A stretch of DNA of 35,617 bases from Rhodanobacter glycinis (GTDB lineage: Bacteria > Pseudomonadota > Gammaproteobacteria > Xanthomonadales > Rhodanobacteraceae), in assembly GCF_900114325.1 (NCBI RefSeq), contig NZ_FOSR01000024.1:1-35617 (forward strand), read 5' to 3'. This document shows positions 1 through 12,300 of this stretch, piece by piece. The notes beneath the pieces are model-generated. The model was not told the origin of the DNA and made no database searches. It worked only from the letters and a program-made list of their open reading frames with translations. Both the position numbers and the translations under genes were made by a program. The number at the start of each line of letters is the position of its first letter. Positions within the stretch are counted from its first letter, which is position 1.

Positions 1-19
1 CTTGAACGAATTGTTAGGC
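1..19 (-). repeat. Start of a third integron attC site (partial)
   Basis: Reading the minus strand, the core GCCTAAC (13-19) is followed by AATTCGTTCAAG, which is how many attC sites begin. It overlaps the stop codon of the cassette gene at 14-331, as in the two complete attC sites nearby. The rest of the site lies beyond the left edge, so the cassette array continues outside this window. Confidence 0.75.
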
Positions 20-331
20 CGCAGCGAGTTCCCGGCGCGCCCGAAAGAAACGGTAAAGCAGCACGCCACCGGCAGCGACCAGCCCGGTGCCGACATACCC
101 ACCCAGTGCACAGAGGCCGCCGGCTGACGCCGAGCAAAAGCCCCAAGCGCCGATGAGTGCAGCCGGAATGTAACCCCCGACCGCGAGTGCCAAAGACGCA
201 GCCGCGAACCGGACTGCAGTCGCAGCTGAGAGCCGGGAAGCCATCTGCACGAAGCGCCAAAGTGTCACGACGACACCCGACCAGAATGCAATGAGGCCAG
301 TGGTGTATGCGAGCGCGAATAGACTTTCCAT
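14..331 (-). CDS. Cassette 3 gene: small integral membrane protein, unknown function
   Basis: This is a 105-residue protein that I do not recognise. It has about three hydrophobic segments (near residues 5-27, 40-62 and 70-95) and an arginine-rich tail (RFFRARRE), so it probably sits in the inner membrane with a cytoplasmic C-terminus. It is the third gene of the integron array and is read in the cassette direction. Its stop codon lies inside the GTTAGGC core of the next attC site. The ATG is only a few bases after the recombination point of the preceding attC, and I see no Shine-Dalgarno sequence, so translation would need the upstream attC sequence, a leaderless-like start or a later start. 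Base composition appears less GC-rich than the core genes. The frame and context are convincing; the function is unknown. Confidence 0.6.
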   Translation of the reverse strand: MESLFALAYTTGLIAFWSGVVVTLWRFVQMASRLSAATAVRFAAASLALAVGGYIPAALIGAWGFCSASAGGLCALGGYVGTGLVAAGGVLLYRFFRARRELAAA

Positions 332-334
332 GCG

Positions 335-391
335 GCCTAACGCTGGAATTGAGCGGCGGCGAAGCCGTCCGCCTCGAATGAGATGTTAGGC
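335..391 (-). repeat. Integron attC recombination site (between cassettes 2 and 3)
   Basis: This is a 57-bp imperfect palindrome. It begins (minus strand) with GCCTAAC at 385-391 and ends with GTTAGGC at 335-341. The inner arms GAGGCGGACGGC and GCCGCCGCTC can pair with bulges, which is the architecture of an attC site (R''-L''-L'-R'). The TAA stop of the cassette 2 gene is inside the first core. Cleavage is expected between G and TTAGGC in the last core, at 340/341. Confidence 0.88.
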
Positions 392-1000
392 ACCAATGCC
401 ACCATCTCGTGACTCGCGTTGCTTGGCCGCACCCTGAATTTGCTTGTTGATGCCACGAAGTTCGTTGCGGATTTCTTGAAGGGTTGTGGTGTTTGGACCC
501 TTGAGCGCATCAACGATCGCTTGGTTAGCACTGGTGCGCGTGGGCATGCCCTTCATGTGCTCAATACTCAGTGTAAACACCTCATCGTGTTTTAAAGCGA
601 AGCCGATTGGGTTGCGAAACTTAAATGACGCGGTTACGACGAGGCCACTACCGAGTTTGCTTTGGAGCCCGGAATACTGACCCCCAGTAAAGACATACTT
701 TTGTCCTGGCGATACTGCAGGAAAACCCTGTTTCGAAACGGCATCGCCCTCACCATTTGGCTTTTCGATGCCGAAGCAGTTGATGGGAAGCGGCTCCGAA
801 AACTTGACTTCTATCGCCGTGCCGCCGCCAATGTTTTCTACGACCAAGTCGATAATGGAAGGCACGTCGGGATTGGGCTGGTAGTAGATAAGCAGTTGCG
901 GCTGCGAACCCCGAAGAAGCGAAAGATAGGCCACCCACACCGCAAGAAGCGTAGCAAGTGGGCTAACGATGTACGCGATGATTTGTGCTAGTAGAGACAC
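386..1000 (-). CDS. Cassette 2 gene: membrane-anchored protein of unknown function
   Basis: This is a 204-residue protein that starts at GTG 1000, with an AGGGGG Shine-Dalgarno sequence about 5 nt upstream. It has one N-terminal hydrophobic segment (residues ~3-28, ending LSLLRGS) and then a soluble region rich in beta-strand patterns (for example IIDLVVENIGGGTA and GSGLVVTASF). The C-terminal third is charged and probably helical (TTTLQEIRNELRGINKQI). I do not recognise the family. Similar membrane-anchored proteins with a beta domain are common as hypothetical proteins in accessory regions. The gene fills one cassette (341-1032), its stop overlaps the attC core, and its composition is more AT-rich than the neighbouring gltBD genes, consistent with acquisition by site-specific recombination. 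Confidence 0.75.
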   Translation of the reverse strand: MSLLAQIIAYIVSPLATLLAVWVAYLSLLRGSQPQLLIYYQPNPDVPSIIDLVVENIGGGTAIEVKFSEPLPINCFGIEKPNGEGDAVSKQGFPAVSPGQKYVFTGGQYSGLQSKLGSGLVVTASFKFRNPIGFALKHDEVFTLSIEHMKGMPTRTSANQAIVDALKGPNTTTLQEIRNELRGINKQIQGAAKQRESRDGGIGA

Positions 1001-1026
1001 GACGCCCCCTGTTGTGGCTACTCGAT

Positions 1027-1090
1027 GCCTAACGCTGGAGTTAAGCGGCGCGCGGCTTTTTCGCGCGTCCGCTTGGACGACGGGTTAGGC
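1027..1090 (-). repeat. Integron attC recombination site (between cassettes 1 and 2)
   Basis: This is a 64-bp site. On the minus strand it starts GCCTAACCCGTCGTCCAAGC and ends with the core GTTAGGC (1027-1033). The arms AAGCGGACGCGCG and CGCGCGCCGCTT pair around an AAAAAGC loop. It is a textbook attC hairpin with an unpaired bulge. The TAA stop of the cassette 1 gene lies within the first core (1084-1090). Confidence 0.93.
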
Positions 1091-1324
1091 CGCTGCGCTG
1101 CGGGACGGAGCGTACGAGCTGTTGCCGGAAATGACGCGATGAACGCGATAGAGACCGCGTACACCAAGACCGAAAAGAACCAAGCCGGCGATGGCGAGCG
1201 CCTCAACGAATAGCGTGGGATTGCTGAGCGTGAGTGGGCGCGGGAAAAGTCCAAGCGAGATGGCGCTGAACGTAAGCAACGCCGTACCCACGACTAAAAG
1301 CAACGCAGATTCGAAGACCTTCAT
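1085..1324 (-). CDS. Cassette 1 gene: small two-helix membrane protein, unknown function
   Basis: This 79-residue protein starts at ATG 1324, preceded by AGGGGAG about 7 nt upstream; the in-frame TTG six bases earlier is less likely. It has two hydrophobic segments (residues ~5-25 and ~38-60) separated by a short loop containing FPRPL, and a polar tail (VHRVISGNSSYAPSRS). This predicts a helical hairpin in the inner membrane. I do not recognise a family. It is the first cassette after the attI side (cassette about 1033-1390), the position best placed to be transcribed from an integron promoter. Its stop codon lies inside attC. Confidence 0.65.
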   Translation of the reverse strand: MKVFESALLLVVGTALLTFSAISLGLFPRPLTLSNPTLFVEALAIAGLVLFGLGVRGLYRVHRVISGNSSYAPSRSAAA

Positions 1325-1384
1325 GAGCAACTCCCCTTTGCAATTGAAAGAAATGCAGCGATTACGACGATACCGTTTTGAGCG

Positions 1385-1551
1385 GCCTAACGCTTAGTAG
1401 ACCCCATATCGGGGCATATGCAATCCATGCTCTCTGCTCGTAGGCAGGTCGTCAAGCAGGGAAACCTTACAAGACATCAAGCGGTTGCCGGGTTTTTCCG
1501 GCGTTCATGGGCTGGCAGGCTGGCATGCGTATCGTGCGAAACGAGGTATGT
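1385..1551 (-). other. attI side of the integron and intI upstream region
   Basis: On the minus strand GCGTTAGGC at 1385-1393 is the junction between attI and the first cassette (cut between G and TTAGGC). The remaining ~160 bases separate it from the divergent integrase gene and should hold attI, the cassette promoter Pc and the integrase promoter. A short CCCC-ATATC-GGGG inverted repeat lies at about 1402-1414. I could not identify Pc or a LexA operator with confidence. The junction is clear; the outer limit of attI is inferred. Confidence 0.6.
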
Positions 1552-2553
1552 ATGCTTTATCACCCTGAAAACGCGAATACGCATTCCGGCTCGGACAGGG
1601 CCCCACGGTTGTTGGACGAGGTGCGCCGGGTGTTGCGGGTGAAGCATTACAGCTTGCGTACGGAGCAGGCGTATTTGGGCTGGATTCGCCGCTTTATCCT
1701 GGCCAACGGCAAACGTCATCCTCGCGAGATGGGCGTAGTCGAGGTAGAGGGGTTCCTTTCGCAGCTGGCTGTGCAGAGGCAGGTGGCGGCAAATACACAG
1801 AATCAAGCGCTGTCGGCCTTGCTGTTTCTGTACCGCGAAGTGCTTGCCATCGAACTGCCGTGGCTGGATGGCGTGACGCGGGCGAAACGACCGATGCGGG
1901 TGCCCACCGTGCTTTCACGCGATGAGGTGACGCGGTTGCTGGCGCAATTGGATGGCCGCCCGCGACTGTTGGTCAGCCTGCTGTATGGCGCTGGGTTACG
2001 CCTGATGGAGGCGTTGCGTCTGCGGGTAAAGGATGTGGATTTCGAGCGCGGTGAGATCACGGTGCGCGACGGCAAGGGTGCCAAGGATCGCCATACCATG
2101 TTGCCGCGTTCGCTGATCGAACCGTTGCGGTGCGAATTGGCGCGCGTACGCCAGCTGCATCAAGCGGATTTGCAAGAAGGTTTTGGTGAGGTATGGTTGC
2201 CGCATGCACTTGCACGCAAGTATCCGGCCGCTCCGCGTGAGTTTGGCTGGCAATATGTGTTTCCTGCGCCGCGCCGCTCGCGTGACCCTCGCGGTGGCCA
2301 CGAGCGGCGGCACCACTTCGACGATGCCATGCTTTCACGAGCCTTGAAGAGGGCCTGCCGTGAGGCAGACATCGTGAAGCCGGTCAGTGCGCACACGTTG
2401 CGGCATTCGTTTGCCACGCACCTGTTGGAATCAGGCAGCGATATTCGTACGGTGCAGGAATTGCTCGGCCACAAGGATGTGAAGACCACCCAGATCTACA
2501 CCCACGTGCTCAATCGCGGCGGGCAAGGCGTGCTGAGCCCGCTGGACCGCTGA
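1552..2553 (+). CDS. intI: Integron integrase (IntI-type tyrosine recombinase)
   Basis: This is a 333-residue tyrosine recombinase, close to the ~337 of IntI1. The start is ATG 1552 (MLYHPENAN) with a GAGG sequence 5 nt upstream; an ATG at 1507 is possible but lacks a comparable site. The N-terminal SAM-like core-binding domain carries [19 protein letters not shown], very close to IntI1. The catalytic set is complete: Arg in [13 protein letters not shown], Lys in [19 protein letters not shown] (His and Arg), LLGHKDV (His) and the nucleophile Tyr in TTQIYTHVL. The extra segment between the central strands (residues ~200-240, [10 protein letters not shown] and WQYVFPA) is the IntI-specific insertion that recognises extrahelical bases of folded attC and separates IntI from XerC/XerD. 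The gene diverges from the cassettes, as in all integrons. No frameshift or stop is present, so it is probably active. Confidence 0.95.
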   Translation: MLYHPENANTHSGSDRAPRLLDEVRRVLRVKHYSLRTEQAYLGWIRRFILANGKRHPREMGVVEVEGFLSQLAVQRQVAANTQNQALSALLFLYREVLAIELPWLDGVTRAKRPMRVPTVLSRDEVTRLLAQLDGRPRLLVSLLYGAGLRLMEALRLRVKDVDFERGEITVRDGKGAKDRHTMLPRSLIEPLRCELARVRQLHQADLQEGFGEVWLPHALARKYPAAPREFGWQYVFPAPRRSRDPRGGHERRHHFDDAMLSRALKRACREADIVKPVSAHTLRHSFATHLLESGSDIRTVQELLGHKDVKTTQIYTHVLNRGGQGVLSPLDR

Positions 2554-2764
2554 GGCGATCATGTGCGGATGATGAGCTTGCCGATGGCGAGCCCATTACG
2601 CTGCACAATGGTGGCGCCGCAACTTGTCGCCGCCCGGCGGTGGCCCGCATCCCTGAGGCAGTACGACGCGTTATCGACGCACCGAATGCGCTGCCACGGA
2701 TGAAGCGGAAACTGTCTGGGCGTTTGCTGCCAAACGTCCCCGAAAGCAGCCTGGCAGGGACCAC
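2554..2764. other. Intergenic stretch after intI, possible coding remnant
   Basis: No gene is called here. An open minus-strand frame (2559-2783) ends in a plausible strand-turn-strand pattern (IVQRNGLAIGKLIIRT), but it has no convincing start and runs into the MITE-like element. It may be the tail of a gene truncated by rearrangement, or chance. Confidence 0.3.
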
Positions 2765-2962
2765 TTAGGGAAGATCTGATCAACCAGCTTTTTGCCCTGT
2801 CATTCCTGCGAGGCGCTTTTCAACAGCCGAAGGGCTGGTCAAGCAGGAAGCGATTTGCAACAGACGAATGTCTGGTCATCCAGTGCCTTTACGTTCAATG
2901 GTTTGAAGGCGCTGGATCCCAGCTTTCGCTGGGATGACGAGCAAAAATCAGACCTTCCTTAG
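2765..2962. mobile_element. MITE-like element with terminal inverted repeats and TTAG duplication
   Basis: The left end GGAAGATCTGAT (2769-2780) and right end ATCAGACCTTCC (2947-2958) are inverted repeats matching at 11 of 12 positions. Both are flanked directly by TTAG (2765-2768 and 2959-2962), which fits the YTAR target duplication of IS5-type elements. The 190-bp interior has no coding capacity but contains hairpins: CCCAGC-TTTC-GCTGGG near 2925 and AGCCGAAGGGCT near 2825. A related copy starts at 35177. The mobilising transposase is not in the window, so the IS5-type assignment is inference. Confidence 0.75.
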
Positions 2963-2978
2963 TGGGCCGCGGTTCGAT

Positions 2979-4442
2979 TTACCGCGGCAGCGTCGACGCC
3001 CCCATCAGGAACTCGTCCACCGCCCGCGCGCACTGGCGGCCTTCGCGGATGGCCCATACCACCAGCGACTGGCCGCGACGCATGTCGCCGGCGGCGAAGA
3101 CCTTGTTGACGCTGGTGCGGTAGCAGCCTTCGCCATCGGTGGTGGCCTTGGCGTTGCCGCGCTTGTCCTTGTCCACGCCGAAGGCGTCGAGCACGCCTTG
3201 CACCGGCGAGACGAAGCCCATCGCCAGCAGTACCAGGTCGGCGCGGATCTCGAATTCACTGCCCGGCACCTCGGCCATCTTGCCGTTTTCCCACTTCAGC
3301 CGCACGCCGGTAAGGCTTTTCACGCGGCCCTGGCCGTCGTCGTTGAAGCGTTTGGTGGCGACGGACCAGTCGCGCTGGCAGCCTTCCTCGTGCGAGCTGG
3401 AAGTGCGCAGGCGGATCGGCCAGTACGGCCACACCAGCGGCTTGTTTTCCTGCTCGGGAGGCTGCGGCAGCAGTTCGAACTGGGTGACGGCCTCGGCACC
3501 GTGACGGTTGGAGGTACCCACGCAATCGGAGCCGGTGTCGCCGCCGCCGATCACCACCACGTGCTTGGCGCCGGCGTGGATCTGCTGGTCGAGCGCGTCA
3601 CCGGCATTCACCCGATTCTGCTGCGGCAGGAAGTCCATCGCGAAGTGCACGCCGTCCAGCTCGCGGCCGGGCACCGGCAGGTCGCGCGGGGTTTCCGCAC
3701 CACCGGCGATCACCACGGCATCGAAGTCCTGCTGCAGCTGTGCCGGCGTGACGGCCTCGGCAGCGCCGCTGGTCTTGGCATCGTCGGCGCTACCGACGAA
3801 CACCCCGGTGCGGAAGCGCACGCCTTCGCCGCGCATCTGTTCCAGGCGGCGGTCGATATGGCCCTTCTCCAGCTTGAAGTCGGGGATGCCGTAACGCAGC
3901 AGGCCACCGGCGCGATCGTTCTTTTCGAACACGGTGACGTCGTGGCCGGCACGCGCGAGCTGCTGCGCAGCGGCCAGGCCGGCCGGACCGGAACCGACCA
4001 CGGCCACCTTCTTGCCGGTTTTCCGTGCGGCCGGTTGCGGCGTCACCCAACCTTCGTCCCAACCCTTGTCGATGATCTTGTGCTCGATCGACTTGATGCC
4101 CACCGCATCGCCGCTGATGTTCAGCGTGCACGCCGCTTCGCACGGTGCCGGGCAGATGCGCCCGGTGAACTCGGGGAAGTTGTTGGTGGATTGCAACACG
4201 TCGAGCGCGCGCTTCCAGTCCTGCTTGTAGACCAGGTCGTTGAAGTCGGGGATGACGTTGTTGACCGGACAGCCGTTGTGGCAGAACGGGATGCCGCAAT
4301 CCATGCAGCGCGCGGCCTGCAGGCGTGCGGCTTCGTCATCCAGGTGGCTGATGAACTCGTGCCAGTGGCGCTTGCGCTGCGCCGGCGCCTCGCTGCTTTC
4401 GTGCTGGCGCGGGTGGTCGAGAAAGCCGGTGATCTTGCCCAT
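2979..4442 (-). CDS. gltD: Glutamate synthase (NADPH) small subunit
   Basis: This 487-residue protein is the beta subunit of glutamate synthase. It takes electrons from NADPH through FAD and passes them via 4Fe-4S clusters to the large subunit, which turns 2-oxoglutarate plus glutamine into two glutamates. The N-terminal cysteine region is clear: [17 protein letters not shown] (residues ~46-62) and [11 protein letters not shown] (~97-107). The FAD site follows ([29 protein letters not shown], seen at about 146-174 as GSGPAG and the acidic strand end), and then the NADPH site [14 protein letters not shown] near residue 300. The C-terminal [16 protein letters not shown] motif binds the flavin. 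It lies 12 bp downstream of gltB, so the two are certainly one operon. A CCGCGG inverted repeat (2967-2972/2982-2987) brackets the stop codon. Confidence 0.97.
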   Translation of the reverse strand: MGKITGFLDHPRQHESSEAPAQRKRHWHEFISHLDDEAARLQAARCMDCGIPFCHNGCPVNNVIPDFNDLVYKQDWKRALDVLQSTNNFPEFTGRICPAPCEAACTLNISGDAVGIKSIEHKIIDKGWDEGWVTPQPAARKTGKKVAVVGSGPAGLAAAQQLARAGHDVTVFEKNDRAGGLLRYGIPDFKLEKGHIDRRLEQMRGEGVRFRTGVFVGSADDAKTSGAAEAVTPAQLQQDFDAVVIAGGAETPRDLPVPGRELDGVHFAMDFLPQQNRVNAGDALDQQIHAGAKHVVVIGGGDTGSDCVGTSNRHGAEAVTQFELLPQPPEQENKPLVWPYWPIRLRTSSSHEEGCQRDWSVATKRFNDDGQGRVKSLTGVRLKWENGKMAEVPGSEFEIRADLVLLAMGFVSPVQGVLDAFGVDKDKRGNAKATTDGEGCYRTSVNKVFAAGDMRRGQSLVVWAIREGRQCARAVDEFLMGASTLPR

Positions 4443-4454
4443 CGTATACGTTCC

Positions 4455-9149
<4,695 letters not shown>

Positions 9150-9181
9150 TATCTCCACTCCCCGAGAGCAAGGGAATCTTG

Positions 9182-9209
9182 ACTATAGTGCGCCGCAACA
9201 AAAAGGCAA
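9182..9209 (-). promoter_or_regulatory. Probable gltB sigma-70 promoter
   Basis: On the minus strand, TTGCCT (9204-9209) and TATAGT (9182-9187) are separated by 16 bp. Transcription would start near 9175, giving a leader of about 26 nt before the gltB ATG. Confidence 0.6.
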
Positions 9210-9212
9210 GCG

Positions 9213-9298
9213 GAAAGTCAAGACTTTTACTGTTATGGACGTTTATAAGTCTGGACGTCCACTCCTGTCACTCGGAAGTTTGGAAGTATGGACGTCTG
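9213..9298. promoter_or_regulatory. GGACGT repeat cluster upstream of gltB (putative operator)
   Basis: TGGACG occurs three times: in ATGGACGTTT (9235-9244), as the perfect palindrome TGGACGTCCA (9252-9261) and in ATGGACGTCTG (9288-9298). The first two are exactly 16 bp apart. A further palindrome, AAAGTC-AA-GACTTT, lies at 9214-9227. The run lies upstream of the -35 region, which favours activation or looping over simple blockage. The binding protein is unknown. Confidence 0.45.
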
Positions 9299-9352
9299 TC
9301 AAACCGCGATGGGGTGCCGGTCATCCGGGCAAAGACGGCCCTTCGCGCCGTT

Positions 9353-12300
9353 TCAGTCGCCGTCGTGATGCGACGGCTGGCGCCGCGGAAGTGCCGTGAG
9401 CAGGGCCCGCAAGGCCGCCGGTCGCACCGGCTTGTGCAGGATCGGGTAGCCCTGCGCGCGGGCGCGCTGCTTCAGTTCGCTGCTGCCGTCGGCGGTAATC
9501 AGCGCGGTCGGCGGCAACGGCACGCCACGGGCGCGCAGCTCGCGCAGGGCCTGCAGGCCATCCACCCCGTCGCCCAGGTGGTAATCGGCCAGGATCAGGT
9601 CGACCGGGCCACGTTGCAGTTCCCGTTCGGCTTCGGCCACGTCGCGGGCGGTGCGGCAGTCCACGCCCCAGCGCTGCAGCAAGGCGCGCATGCCATCGAG
9701 GATGGCCGCGTCGTCGTCCAGGCACAGCACGGTGAGCGAGAGTTGCGCCGCCGTGCCCATGCCCGGTGACAACCGTGCCGGCTGCGGTTCGGCCACGGCG
9801 CGCGGCACGGTGATCGAAAAGCAGCTGCCATGGCCCTCGCGCGAGGACAGTCCGAGCCGGTGACCGAGCATGCCGGCAATGCGGTCGCAGATCGACAAGC
9901 CCAGCCCCAGGCCCTTCTCGCCCCAGGGCGATGGCCGGTCCAGTCGCTGGAATTCGCCGAAGATACGCGAACGTTGCTCTTCGGCGATGCCCGGACCGGA
10001 ATCCCACACCTCAATGCGCACTTCCGCGCCGACACGCCGCGCGCCCAGCAGCACGCTGCCATGACGGGTGTAGCGCAGCGCATTGGAGATGAAGTTCTGC
10101 AATACCCGCCGCAACAGCTGCGGATCGCTGCGCACGGCCAGCCGGGTCGGCACCATGCGCAGGCGCAGGCCGCGCTGCTCGGCCACCACCGCGAACTGGG
10201 CCTGCAGCGACTCGAACAGGTCGGACAGCGCGAACGGGCCCACTTCCGGACGATAGCTGCCGGTATCCAGTCGCGAGGTGTCGAGCAAGGCGTCGAGCAG
10301 GTCTTCGGCGGCGCGGAACGAGGCGTCGATGCGTTCGGCCAGCTGGCTGGCCTCGGCGTCCAGTCCCGGCTGCTGGCGCAAGGCCGAGGTGAACAGGCGC
10401 GCCGCATTCAACGGCTGCAGCAGGTCGTGGCTGGCGGCGGCCAGGAAGCGCGTTTTCGATACGTTGGCCGCTTCGGCCGTGCGCCGCGCCCGCGCCGTGG
10501 CGGCCAGGGCCTCGCTGAGTTCGGCGGTGCGCTGGTCGACCCGCTGCTCCAGCGTCTCGTTCGCCTCCATCAGCGCCTGTTCGGCACTCTTGTAGGCAGT
10601 GACATCGCTGTAGGTGGTGACATAGCCGCCACCGGGCAGGGCGCGTCCGCGCATCTCGATGGTGCTGCCGTCGGGGCGGATGCGCTGGACCAGATGCATC
10701 GCACCGGCGCGCATGTGGCCGATGCGCTTGGCCACATGCGCCTCCACCTCGCCCGGACCACACTCGCCGCGCTCGGCGTTCCAGCGGATCAGGTCGGCGA
10801 CCGGCACGCCCACGTAGACCATGCCTTCGGGATAATCGAACAGTTCGAGATAGCGCCGGTTCCAGGCCACCAGGCGCATCTGCGCATCGACCACGCTGAT
10901 GCCTTGCGACACGTTTTCCAGCGTGGTGGACAACAGCTCGCGGTTGAAGCGCAGCTCCTGCGAGGCTTCGTCCATCAGCGCCATCGCCTCGGCAATATCC
11001 AGCCCGGAACCGGACAGCACGCCCATCAGGATGCGCCGCGCGCTGGCCGCACCCACGGCGCCGGCAAGCAATCGTTCGGTGTGCTGGATCAACGCGCGAT
11101 CGGCCGATTCACCCGGCTGCAACGGCTTGCCGCGTCGCTCGGCATACTCGTCGAACGCACGCTGGGTGCCGCGCACGCCGATGATGCGCACGGCGATCGT
11201 GCGCAAGTCGGCCACGCGCACGCGACCACGCCAGTCGCCGGCGCCGCCCAGGCTGGCGGCGTGCGGATCGATGAACATCGCCGCGTGCAGGCGTTCCTCC
11301 AGGCTTGAACGCCAGCGCAGGGAAACGAACACCAGGCAGGCGACATTCAGCAGCAGCGACCAGAACGCGCAGTGCAGCACCGGATCCCAGCCATGGGTGC
11401 CGAACAGGGCCTGCGGGCGCAACCAGGCCACGCCCAGCGGGCCACTGTGCAGCCACGGCGCGGCATGATCCATCGCCGGCAGCAGCAAGGTGTAGATCCA
11501 CACCGCGAAACCCGCCACCAGCCCCACCATCACGCCGCGGCGACTGGCGCCAGGCCAGTACAGCGCCGCCACGATCGCCGGGGCGAACTGCGCCACCGCC
11601 GCCAGCGACAGCAGGCCGGTCGCCGCCAGGTTCTCCACATCGGCAGCCACCCGGTAGTAGGCATACGCCATCAACGCCAGGATCACGATCGCGCAGCGGC
11701 GTACCCGCAGCAGCAGTTGCGACAGATCGCTGCGCTGCTCCAGCCGCAGCCGGCGGATGCGCAACAGCAGCGGCATCGCCAGGTCGTTGCTGATCATGGT
11801 GGACAGCGCTACCGCCGCCACGATCACCATGCCGGTACCGGCCGAAAAGCCGCCCACATAGGCCAGCAACGCCATGCCGCCGTTGCCGTAGGCCAGCGGC
11901 AGATTCAGCACCCAGGCATCGCCGGCGCCGTCGCGCACGGCCGGCAGCAGACTGCCAGCGGCCACGATCGGCAACACCGCCACGCTGACGATCAGCATGT
12001 ACAGCGGGATGGTCCAGCGCGCAAAGCGCAGGTCGTTGCTGTCTTCGCATTCCACCACGCCGATCTGGAACTGCCGCGGCAGGCAGAACACCGCGCAGAA
12101 CGCCAACAGGGTCTGCGCGATGAAGGCTGGCTGCACCACCTGGTTGGCATGTTGCAGCGGCAGCCGCAGGGTTTCCGCCAGGGACGGTCCGTGCAGGTAC
12201 GCGTAGACGGCCAGCGCGACGAAGGCCAGCAGCTTGATCAGCGATTCCAGCCCGATCGCCAGCATCAGCCCGTGATGGTGTTCGCTGGCATCGATGCTGC

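Noticed and set aside
1394-1400. TTAGTAG near intI, resembling half of the Xanthomonadales LexA operator
   Set aside because: Only one half matches; the second half (expected CTACTAA-like) is absent, so SOS control is not supported.
2559-2783. Possible small minus-strand gene after intI
   Set aside because: It has no good start and overlaps the end of the MITE-like element; it is kept only as a possible remnant.
9235-9298. GGACGT repeats considered as a CRISPR-like array
   Set aside because: The units are far too short, the spacing is irregular (16 and 37 bp) and no cas gene is present.
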